Of a DNA stretch of 64,000 nt, positions 17,001-29,200 are shown piece by piece (the stretch's first letter is position 1; every line of letters starts with the position of its first letter). This DNA is from Patiria pectinifera. Its lineage: Eukaryota > Echinodermata > Asteroidea > Valvatida > Asterinidae. Below the pieces are notes generated by a model that saw nothing but the letters and a program-made list of their open reading frames with translations, did not search any database and was not told the origin of the DNA. The stretch lies in NCBI GenBank assembly GCA_029964075.1, contig CM057135.1, positions 28,385,366 to 28,449,365 on the forward strand, given 5' to 3'. Position numbers and translations under genes: made by a program.

Positions 17001-20000
17001 GATCAAAGCAAGTAAGAGAAAACCTTCCTTTCCTACAAAAAAAATTGGCCATTATATCACTGGATAATAAGAACCAAGTCTCTTAAATGTGGTCCAGACA
17101 TGTCCAGCAAAGCAAGAAGCAGGAAGTCATTTAATCAAGAGAACAAAATAAAGACAATGAATTGAGTGCCACGGTCAGTTCACAGTCTCATTTATTCCTA
17201 TCAGGACAATTTGTCAAACTAGACACCTTGTTAAATGGCACAGGCCTGATGTGTTGGTAATCAGGGGTCCTCTCATGCATTTAATGGTACCCTGGACAGT
17301 ACTGACTGTGATGTGGCATATCAATATAAGGACAAAAATGGGAACTCATTATGCGGGAAGTTCCTTCTTTTTCTTTTAGCTGGAGGAAGGAAGTTACCTT
17401 CTTTGGAACTAGAGTTATTGGAGGAGCAAACTGAAGGACTTTTTCATTAAATTTTCCATCATTCTATACCTCGAAACTGCCAATATTAAAACACCCCCCT
17501 CCCCTGATTAATCTAACTGAAGGTTTTGGGGATTTTCTATTTTTTGTTTAGGAGGGAAGAGAAGCCTACCACTGTTTCTTAACACAGGGATTCAAGCTCT
17601 TTTTGAAAGTGAAAAGAACTTTGAAAAAGTGGGGAATTTTAGAGGCTTTAGAAAAGTTCGTAGCAAGAAAATGGGGAGATCAGGTCAAGATACATGAAAT
17701 TACAGGAGGATCAGATAATAGTGATGGAATTTAAGATGTTCAGTTTGAAATCTATTTTTTGATTGAATTATTTCCCCGAAGGGAGTGGGCCGAATCCCGG
17801 ATGTAGTGCTATACCGGGCCAACCCGTGGCCGGGACGAGGCAAGCCCCTATTCCACGGCCCAGATCCAAAAATCAGTTTAATATACTGGCTGCTCGATGA
17901 GCAGCGTTTCAGATATTAAGCTGAAAAGAACAGATACTACACATGATCTTAGCCAAAAGGCCGAGAAGCGATACCGAACAGGAATTTCGGACGCCTAGAC
18001 TATGCCGGGACCGTTCACAGCAATCACAGTGCGGCAAATTCAACTGCCGTTTTGTGTCTCTTTCCAATAAGCCAGCCCCTTCAAAAATTGTACAACAGTT
18101 ACCTGACCAAATTCTAACTCGAAGCACTTTCCACCTTTAAAAATAAGCATTTCTCTTTCCATTTAAAAGCATTTTTTAGAGGAACTTGGCAAAAATGAAT
18201 ATGCAGTTGTAAAAAGTGAATATGCAGCGGCTGGAGGTCAGGGCGTTTGCGCAAAACGCAATCTGCATTGATAACGGAACAAAGGTCATAGTACCAGCTC
18301 TATGCTCAGTGTGTGCACACAGCTCAGCGCCACACACACAGAGGTTTCAGGGTCGCTAACGAAGCCTTTCAGGAAATGCAAATCCAAAATCCATACACAA
18401 GCCCAGGCATGGACAATCTGTGTACAATGTACATGTACATGTACAAGCATGGTGCAAGTGACTTCACAATGTGTGCAGACACATTACACCCCATGACTTT
18501 ATTTACTAACGAATCATCTCTGCACAGCCAAAACACAATCTGTAAAAGTTCATTCATGTGACTTCTCTTTACACTGTAACTTGTCAGACCCTCAGGCTGC
18601 ATAAGTAGACATGAACAGTTGACAGCTGACTTCATATACAGCTGTACATGTACATCATGAAGTGGTGTAAAATAAACACTGCTACATGTACATGTATGTT
18701 AACACAGACTTGTACACAAACATCATCTAGCCATTCCACAAACATAAGTACATGTGCATGCTGGCTACATGCAAACTACTGTCTTTCTTTCTACCTATCA
18801 AAAGTTTCCCCATAGTTTTCCAAAAGAGACCTGTCTGAGAAAACAAATATTTTGTGCATGTACATGTACATGTACATGTACATGTATGTGCAATGTGCAT
18901 GTCTGAAGTCCATCACTGCAATGAAGCACTAGCCCTAATGTCCTAGCCATTACTTTTGGATAAAGAACTGAGTACTACCGAATACTATGAGTGTTGGGCA
19001 CAATATGCTGAAATGTTTCATACTACAGTTTACTACTACATGTAGTCTTATTCCTCCATGGTAGAACTAGTATTGCACCTTTAGGTGAGGTTAATCCATA
19101 ACACCTCTCAGTTTTAGAAGGAAATCAACAACTTCAACTCAAAATGTAACTTTTGTTTTAAAAACTTCAGGCTGTTAGCTGGACTATATGTGTTGAGGTT
19201 AAATGAGGTGATCCTGGCCATTTTTAGCTCAGTAATGACAGAACTCCCGAGAGAGTCCTTGGGCAGAGTGGCTATATTTGTGGCACACTTGATTCAATCT
19301 GCCAGCACTATGACCCCCACAGAAGGTGTACCATTTCACTTCCTTGTTTGTGTGGTCAGTTTCCAAGTTGGAAACCGCAAAACATGAATGGAACTGTGGA
19401 GACATTGGAAAACTTTCCAGTGAAGTTTGGACACAATGAAGTACAATTTCATTAAAATCCTAATACTGCATGAATGACATCAGCAACTTGTATGGTACCT
19501 GTCAGGATTTCAGTACAAATTGCAGCATGCTACATAATCATTGAAGACTATAGTGAGTTGGGCCCGAAAGTCCCAGTCAGGATTATTTTACTCAATGACT
19601 CGGGGAGACAGTCAGTCAGTAAGTCAGTCATTGACTCAAACAGTAGGTTGGCCTATAAATGAAGACCCCAAAACAAGAGTACACAGATGGGTCCTTCTAC
19701 AAAAAAGTTGGGTCCACTTTTTTTTCTGTCCCTGTTACATCTGACTTCTATGATTTTATAATTCTGATGTTCTCCTTAATAACCCTCCTGCTATTTAAGA
19801 GGTCACAAATGGTCAAAATTACCTTCCACTCCCCCTAGCATACTGTTAACAAACCAATGGGGGTCTTGACCAATATTGACCCAAGTAATAACATGGCTCA
19901 GAATGCATGTTTTCATGGGAGGGTTTTTAATGCAGTCTAGTGATTACGAATATCAAAGAACCTACCAAACAAAATAAAACACAGTTTAAAGTCATACTTA

Positions 20001-20268
20001 ATGATACTTGAATGGCAAATAACAAAGTATCAAAGTAACAGGGGCAGGACAAATGTCACACTTTGGATCCTAGATTTACAGAACGACCCGTATTTTTGAA
20101 TTGTCCTACCTCTTCGTTGTACTTGAAGAGTCCATCTTTGTCCTTGTCCGGTCCTCTCAGGAATAGGGTTCCCTCAAATCCGTACTTGGGAATGAAGACC
20201 TGCACAGCATTCTTACGGACGAAGATGATGAAGCCGTCCTCATCCAGTATCTTGTCCTTCAGGAAGAT
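11036..20268 (-). CDS. DIS3 exons 20-22: S1-type domain and C-terminal tail
   Basis: Exons: 20110-20268, 12592-12714, 11036-11140. Exon 20 encodes [20 protein letters not shown], exon 21 [20 protein letters not shown], and exon 22 VSGFSVDPQ through a Pro/Glu stretch to a basic KKQRRDGP end. For exon 22 the acceptor TTTTAG|GTTTCAGG was chosen over a second TTTTAG seven bases on because only it keeps phase 0 and yields VEPKVSGFSV, like human VEPQIPGISI. Repeat B1 abuts exon 20, its right end 21 bp from the donor. Confidence 0.93.
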
Positions 20269-23200
20269 CTGAAGCAGATGGGAAGAATTGAAATTTGTTT
20301 TCACAAAGAGACCGAAACTGATACAGGACCCTGGAAAGGCAGGAAATTGGGATATTTGTCTTCGCCCTTGACCAATATAATTTAGTGAACATTATTTTTT
20401 CAAAGCTGTCTGAGAACTTGTTAAGTTGTGACCAAAAAATGCTTACTTAGGTGGGAATCGAACCCACAACCTCCTGTGAAAAATAGCCCTGGTTTTAAGA
20501 AAAGGTAATGACAGTAATAAAGGCAAGGATATTTTAGTGGTTCTGAAAAGGGGTTGCAGGTACCACGGGAAGAGCACTGTGAAATGTTTCAATTAAATCA
20601 CAAAATCTTTCAATCAGAATTATTTAGGACATGTTGGGAAATTTTTTTCAGTGGGGTATGTAAGTTTTTTAAAACATCTACCAAATTCACCATGAACTCA
20701 GCTTGCCCATGCACTCTTGTTTTACTATACTCCCGAGGACAATGCTTTGTGTTTTCCTTTGTCTCTGTAATATAACACTCTCCCATACACTAAGCACACA
20801 AACCTTCTCAAGGACCGTTTTGAATAAAAGACCCAACGCCCCAGGACTGAAAGGATCTGTTGTTCTCCCTTTGTGTGTCGGTCCTCGGGGGTTATGTAGA
20901 ACAATACACACATTCCAACCATACACAGAAAAAAAGTATTTACACCTTGGAAAATTAGAATTTTATTACTGGTAGTACATTTAAAATAAGCTGGGATTAT
21001 TGGATTATTGTGATGGGATACCTGTTTATGCACATGGTCTTTCCATTTTTATTTCTGTGCCATATGTTAAATGAATCTCATTTGTTAAACTGTTTTTCAT
21101 TTCCTCGATACCAACAGGATTTCCTGAACTCCAAAAGAATATGAGCCATCAAAAGTAGGAAAGCACTGCAATTAAGGCTTTCTATGAACACCGAGAAAGT
21201 ACAAAGTGTAGAGAAGTTCCCTTGCTCTTTGGTTCAAGTTACCTGCTTGCAATGTGAGAGTTGTCCTTGAAATAACAACCCAGGCCCTTGTCAACATTAC
21301 ACGGCTATGACTGGCCATCACACATGTGCGTGTCTATGGATAGTGGCTTCCACTGCTTCCATACACGCATGCATTACTGCTAGCCGTAGCCAGAGTGATT
21401 CGAACACAGCCACACATTGTCTATCTGGAGACTCTATTATTTGTTGTGTCAGTGGGAGGTTTGGAAGGCTTGTAGGGTCTTTGAGGTCAATCCCTGTCTA
21501 GCTTGGGCTGGGCTGGGGCAGGGTGATAAGAAATACTGCAAATAGGATTAGCATTTAACAGGGCCATCAGGGACTGCATTATTTGTGTTGTTAAAGTCTT
21601 GAGTAGATGGGGGCATGGTGTGATATTCAGAAATGCATTTTAGTGTACAAATGCGTGTCCGGACTGAACTGCTCAAGTTGTCAGTTGGAGGATCCCTACT
21701 GGGCCTTCAGTTGAAACTGTTTTTCAAAAGTTTTGCATTCAGAATTTCAGATTTTAGTGTTTCACTATAGTTACAAATTTGATTTTTTTTTAAATTTAAT
21801 AATTTTGTTCTACATTAAAAATGCCTTTCATACTGCATTTGGTTAGATGTAATTAAGACCCTATATGATTAAATATTTGAAAATTTGGACTGACGACAAA
21901 TGCAATTTCAATAGTGCAACATACTTTAGGCGAAGGCTTTACATGTAATTGCATGCACATTTTCTCAATTTTTACTACCATTTTAATAAAAATGGAAAGT
22001 TTTCTTTATTTCCGAGTGACCTTAACCCTAACCTGACCTAAAGCTACGAAATACTACTGAGTAGTAACCTGTAGTATGCATTTCTTTCCATACAAGTGTG
22101 CACAACACATGAAGTATTCTGTGGTATTTGGTCCTTGACCCACAAAGAGCCCTTAGGACTTAGGGTTAAGAAAGTTTATAACTACGCAACTATAAAAATG
22201 CATGAGCCCTGGTCATCGCATATTTAGGCTAGATAGTTTTAATCTGTCAAGTTCACTAATAATTCTTGTACACTGCAGTTGAATATTCTATAAAAATTGG
22301 CATGTGTGTTATACCTTTTCTATGCTGTACTATGCTGTAGGCGGTCACTGCATATTTCTGCTCCATATTTGTTCCTTAATTCTGATCAAACTTTTAATCA
22401 AAATATATGCAACTTTTTTACCACACCAAATATGGAGGCAACAAAATCTAAAGGCTAAACAAGGAAACGTAGGTGAATATAAGTGTGTAGTGACTCACAC
22501 TTCCAAATATGGTTACTGTCAACGACAATGACATCATAAAGAAAGGCAAATAGCCAAACTTGAAAGCTAGTAATAAAAGAACCACTTGTAGTTGTACACA
22601 AAAGCGCTTTGAAATACCAGTAGATAAGGAAAAATGCCTGGTTGAAAAAGCAAAGGGCAAGCAAGGTCAAACCCCGGCCCCTAGCCCTGTGCAACTATGG
22701 TAGTAGCAAAGGCCATGGAGCTTTTTATAATGCAAATATGTTGTCAGAGAATGTCTCACGGACATACCCTTGTGCACGGCTAATGCAATTGAAATGTCTA
22801 GACCAATGTTCAACCTTTATGGTGGGTAGCATTCGGGGAGGAACTTTCTGGAAAGACAATGACAAGCACATTGGCATGTGGGTTCGAGTTCTGTGCATAA
22901 AGAATTGCATGGATACAGAGAGTTGCTGAATTAAACGCTCACACACATATACATGAATAGTGCCTGGACTTTTGTCCTGCAGGGATCCACAGTAAAATTG
23001 AGCAGGGAATAAATTCTGCAGTGAGCATTCGAAAAGTGACTGGAGCGAAGTTAATAAAGCGATTCAACCTTGCATGAGTGAGGACGTGGAATGGGGAAAA
23101 ATAACAAATTTTGCAATCTTTTATACATGTACTGACCTGCTGAACACAAAAACTAATAGGACTTGTGTAAACCATGGAACTGACCTACATGTACATGTAT

Positions 23201-26200
23201 GTGGCCTTGGTTCTAGCTTTTTTCCTCCTTGAATTAAGGCCAAAGGCTGTTGAGGTATCAGAGGGGGAACTTTCAAATATTCCATGTTCAGAGGGAGAAT
23301 TTTAAAGGGCCAATTTTTAATCCTTGAATTGAAATGCAACTTTGGATCCGATTTAACCTTAATTTCAATTTTCATTTTGCCATTTTTTAAGGGCATTTTA
23401 TACCTTTTTGGTTTGTATGTTAATACGAAATTCCATATTCGTGAGCAAAAGTGTGATGTCATTTCAGGCAGAAACCTCAATGCCATAGCTATTCTAGCGC
23501 CAAAATTTGCCAGAATTTTGGATATCTTGCTTTCGCAATTTTTTTTTTCTTTGGTAATTCATTCGTTGTTGTTTTGATACATGATAGCATGGAGGTAGCC
23601 TCCATGATGGCAGTAAGCCAATGAGCAAAGTTTTTTCACAAATGTTTTTAATGAGCAAATTTTGGGTTCACAATTTGAACAGAAAACCCCAAAAGCGAAA
23701 AGTGTCTTCCTTAATTGACATCACAGCAACAGCGTCCTCATTTGTCAGGAAAAGCATGGCCAATTTCAAATGTTTTTAAAAAGTGCCCTTCTCCATAAAA
23801 TTAACCCCAAAAAAGGGGTGTCAAATAGATTTCATACATTTTAAGAGTAAAAAGTTGCACAAAATATGTTCCCAAGTAAGATCCATGTCATGGGCCTTCT
23901 GAAGTTATTTCATGTTCAGAAAAAAAAATCTGATCTCGTATTGGAATGATCTATTCCTGTCGATAAGGGGTAAAGTATTCAACTTCAAACAAAATCTAAT
24001 GGAGTGCTTTTGTCTAAGAAACCATGTGGAATATGCAATGCAGCATGTAATATAAAGATAGAAAAATGTACATCTAAAGATTATTGCCATGCAACATGAG
24101 TAAAAAAAAACTACATGTAGTCTTATAGGATGCATTATTGTGATCTATTGTACATGTAACGTAATTAAGGCCATGCAGTGTTTTGGTTAATTAAAGATAT
24201 ATGTGGTACAATGCAATGTAACTTTAGATGCATGGTACCATGGTACCCAACCTATACCCCTTGCTCAATTATGCACGTGCAACATCGATATCTGAGGTGT
24301 CTACTCTACTCCAGTGATCTGAAGTGTCAAGAATATCGGTGCAGTGAACTTTCAAAAGAACCTGGTCTGGAACTCGCCAGGGGCTGTCTGTGATTGGTTA
24401 ATGACTGTCTGGGAATAAAAATAAATCTATTTATAGATTGTATGTCTTCACCCAACGCAGCCTATAAAAGAACGCACGGCATCCACCCAATCAAATAGGA
24501 GATACAGTTCATTACCAGCACAAGTAGGAAACTATAAAAAAAAAGTTGGCAGACTGGTCTCTTATTTCAATGATTAAAATAGCACACATGTATGTATCTG
24601 GGACAAAGGCCAACTGGGGTCATTCCACAATGACCTGTCTCATTTGAATATGAATTCAGAATTCCGGCAGTCTGGAGTCTGTGTAAGTGCTTATAGTATT
24701 TGTACATGTATCGTGACCTCGCCTTTTTCATTGTTGTGTTTTTCGGTATGCTACTGGGTCCACCATTCTATGCCTTATACGTTGTGTTGAGTTTGTTTGA
24801 TGTAGGCATTGATGGGAGAGGTATCGATGTTTGATGTCGGAGCAAGTTTTCAAGAGCGTACTCAAAAGAATACCCCAAAAAGGAGCCGCAAAAGACGCTT
24901 TCAGGGCCAAAAGATTATGGACTCCAGTTATTTGTTTGCACTTTGTACTCGTCAAATGTCAAATCTCAAACGTTAACCAAAAAATAGTCTGCTTTAACTC
25001 TAAACTCACAACCCAATTTTTTCATTGTCCTGTAAACTGAAGCCATTTCCAACAAATATTCCTTAAGCCATTACAAATAGTCCCTCTTTTGCCACTGCAA
25101 AAAAGTTTTCGTTTCAGTTTTAGTTTCAATGTGAGTGCCTCCATGGATAGCGAGTTGGTTATGAGCTCGCAAACTTTTGAACTCCCCCTTACAATGGGTA
25201 GTAACTACATAGATGTAAGCAAATCTTGGGCTTTCAAAGTTGCCTTTCTTAGACCATAGGGCAAGGAAATACCATGAAAATACCTTCCTCTAAATGAAGT
25301 CAAGAGTGCAATGAGAGACCACTCCACAAAGTTAAAGAACAATTTTTATGTGCAACAGTCATTTAAAAAGTGGGAGAGTGAACAGACTTTACAACATGAC
25401 AAGGGTTATTTTGACAATTTTTTGACAGGTAACATTTCATGAACCTGAGGGGGCGGAGTGGAGGCGGATCTATTTTTGACTTAGAACTTCTAGACCGTGA
25501 TTTATTAGCTCAGAGATCAATAGATTAGTAGATCGGAGAACAGTGACCTGAATTCCCTCCGAGTGACAATGCTGAAAGTGTTTTGTAAAAAAATATAAAA
25601 ATTAAAGGGTTTGGGTTCTTTTTTTTAGAGAAATGGATATTTGCTACAAATATGCTCCAGTGAAATTAAACCCAGCACATTCCAACTGCACATTCAGTGC
25701 ACTATTGGAGCAGGGCAGTAATTATGAACATGTAGTTTCCTGGTTTTGAAAGTTCTTGTGGTCGTGTAATTCCATCTGTCCAGAAGGTATTGGAATTGGT
25801 CCTGGTTTATCCGATTTCACATCCGTCTTCCTGGCACTAAGCCAACAAACGGGAACCAGAAACGAGGAAATGGACAGAGCTGCAAACAAACAGATAAGCT
25901 ATCAGGAAAGACTGGGCTTCCTTGAACGGGATACCAGTGATGTGATAGTCTATCCCAGTGACACCGGTCCCTCCTGATCAAAATCTTTTGCGGTTTAAAT
26001 CAGCCTATGAGGATTTGCGAAACCTCGGTTTGGATTCCAGCTGTGGCTTCAGACTCTAGATTTATGAGTTTACTGATTTGAGGGACTTTTTGTTGTTGTA
26101 AATATTGCTTTTTCTACTTCAAGAATATCAAATCATATAATAATATATTAGTAATTTGTTAAAGAGTATTCTAATGTTGTTTGAGCATGGAAGGCTTCCA

Positions 26201-29200
26201 AATGAATCTGGAGCCAGAGACAAAGTCAATGCTGGAGTCAAAGCCTAAGTTTCGTAAACGTCTGACATTCATAACCTGGTTGTTCTTATTTGCATGTAGT
26301 GTGAACATATGGACAATAATACGTGTTATACTTAGAAATTAATTGTGTTTTAGAGTCCAACTGCATAGCATTAAGATTTGTTTGTATGATCACCATATCT
26401 ACATGTAAATTAACGGTGTGGAACCAATTAATACATCTCCAACGTTCCATGATGTTCATATACAGTGTAGCTTGTCAGGCAAAGACCCAATAGACCGTTA
26501 TCATGTTGTCAGGGTTGGCTGATTTAAATCACGTTGATTTAAATCACTGATTTAAATCGCGATTTAAATCAAATGATTTTTTTTATAAAAAATCACTGAT
26601 TTAAATCACTTTTTTGTAAAAAATCTTATTTTTGGCAAAATCAATTGATTGAGGGTCATTTTAATCATTTAAATCAACTGATTCCACTTAATTACAAAGT
26701 GTAAGATGTTGTTAACACATTCAAACACCCCTACTTCATCACCATCGACTCAATTTAGGTTTTGCATAATTACACAAAATTGTTGTTTTGATTAAGTCAA
26801 GAGCTTAAAAGTTTATGTTCAAGGTTTTTAATTTTAAGGAGAGCACATTCACGTTTGCCTTAATCATTCTTTGATCTGTTTACATTAATATTGTGAATCA
26901 ATTGTGCTGGTGTAGGCTGACATGAACCATCAAAAGGTGTATTAAAAGTCCCAATTGATAGTCTTATTCCTAACATTTCTCCCTAACGTTTAAAACCTTT
27001 TAAAGGTGCAAGGCCTGATTTCTGTTCTCCACCTTGGACTGATTCAACATGCCCATGGAGAACTGTTGTATTTTTTTTGTATACCATGTACAGGTGCCAT
27101 AAATCAAGTTTTTATTCATATCCACACACAACGTATCTCAGCTGTATCAATCAAGCAATGCACCTTTAAAGTGTCTTCAGTATTAATGTACCATTGAACC
27201 ATGTTGTAGACTACATGTAGAAGAAATTAAGTGATTTTTTTAAATCACTGATTCAATACAATTTTTTTCAAAAGCATTTATCAATTTATTGAGTTTTGTG
27301 GATGATGGGTATTATAGGAACCTGTAAACTCCTTTGTGATGGGTGTGAGGGTGCATGGGGAGATTTAGACACATGTTTAGACATATCAATATTTTAAAAG
27401 TTAAAAAAATATAAAAAAATCTGATTTAAATTTAAAAAAAATCAGATTTAAATCGAATAAATCGGATTTTTTTGGATTTTTTTTTTAAAAATCAAAAAAA
27501 TCGCCAACCCTGGATGCCATCTTGATTTTTTTCCCATTCAAATCAACATTACCATAGCGAGGCTGAAAGATGAAAAAATGGTCTGGTTCCTTTTTGCACC
27601 AAAAACATTATCATTGAGTACTGTTAATTGAATACAGGGAACATGACCGAAATGGTTGCAGCATGATTGATAAAGGTCCATAGACTGATTCATTTAGCCC
27701 CTCCCACTCTGAATGTGGGCAACAAGTTCATAATAATGCGGTGCTCATATAGCACTTTATACCACAGGTCTCAAAGCGCTTTACGATTATTACCCCTGTC
27801 CATCAGGTCATGAGACCAGTTTTTGCAGCAGCTCGAGATCAGCGCATTCTGGTCTCTACCGTCACAGGTACCCATTTATACACCTGGGTGGAGAGAGGCA
27901 ATTGTAGTAAAGTGTCTTGCCCAAGAACACAAGCATCAGCACATTCTAGTCTCTACCGTCACAGGTACCCATTTATACACCTGGGTGGAGAGAGGCAATT
28001 GTAGTAAAGTGTCTTGTCCAAGAACACAAGCATCAGCACATTCTAGTCTCTACCTTCACAGGTGCCCATTTATACACCTGGGTGGAGCGAGGCAGTTGCA
28101 GTAAAGTGTCTTGCCCAAGAACACGAGCATCATGTCAGGGTTTGACCCATGTGCACCAAGGCATGTGAGTCGAACACCTTAACCATTGGACCACAGTGCT
28201 CCACATACACGCTTCTTCAATGCCACAATGTATGTTCTAGTCACGTGCATCGTACACGCGTGCACGCATGTTGGATATATATTTGGGCTGCGACTAGTTT
28301 TTGGTCAAAAAACACCATCGGGCGGGTTTAGGGAATCGGTCTATTTGTGGACCTGCCAGAGAGAAAATATTGTCAATCAAATTTTTGTACTAAGCAGATT
28401 ATTCACCAAAAACTAGTCACAAGCACATTGCATTTTGGCTGTTGATCTCTTATTTTGCCAAGTAAATATTTTTGTGCTTTGCTAAGAACAACTTCTGTGC
28501 TTAAATGACCTAAATTTGCAATTTCCTCACTTAACATAACAGCTCAACAAATACGGATATGCTCTCTGTTGAACTTGAAGTGTAATTTGTAAGGTATTCA
28601 AATGTAGTCGCAAGTGCTACACACATACAAAATTGCTTTTCGGTTGTTAATCTCTTATTCTGCCGACATTTTTGGGAGGCTAAATGCAACTTCTGTGCTT
28701 AAAGGGAAGATACAACATTTGCAAACATCAAAAAACGAAACGATCAAATTATCACGAAATATCTTACTGGATTGTTAGGGAATGACAGCCTAAATCATCC
28801 TTTAAAGTTGCGGCTCCTGGTGTGCTGACATTTTCAAGAAAAAGTGTATCTTTCCAACGCTGGTCGGCCGACCAGCGTTGGAGAAAACTGGCTTTTTTTC
28901 AAAAAGTGCTCCTAATTTTTCATATTTAGTTCGTCTGCGTTTTCTTTGCAATTCATTACAAACCTGTGAAAACTACAAGCCTGCTAGACTGATTCTCATG
29001 ATCTTAAAATTCCCCGAAGTCTATAAATTGCTCCGGTTCATCTTAAGTGGCGTCGGGGAACCAGACCACGAGAACATGATTGGTTTTCTTGGTTTTTCCA
29101 CCATCTACGAACCCAAAACGTGAAACAAGTCAGTGTAACAATATTTGCTATAACGTACTAATCCTCCAAATCCATTTATTTCTGAAAAGTGCAGCAAAAG

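Larger units (their letters stand above)
12715..20109 (-). other. DIS3 intron 20 (7.4 kb), host of the U2 gene
   Basis: Contains TTAA-flanked MITE C1 (12937-13166), a SINE (15105-15408), the U2 snRNA gene (17785-17972), TACATG-rich sequence (18.4-18.9 kb) and repeat B1 (19689-20089). The stretches 13167-15104 and 15409-17750 hold nothing I can name, except a TAGGGATGTGCC plus GGGTACCCGAATACCCG segment near 16524-16610 that looks like one end of an old hAT-type element. Confidence 0.5.

Noticed and set aside
27810-28104. ORFs with [16 protein letters not shown] repeats
   Set aside because: They read through the triplicated SINE segment on the wrong strand.
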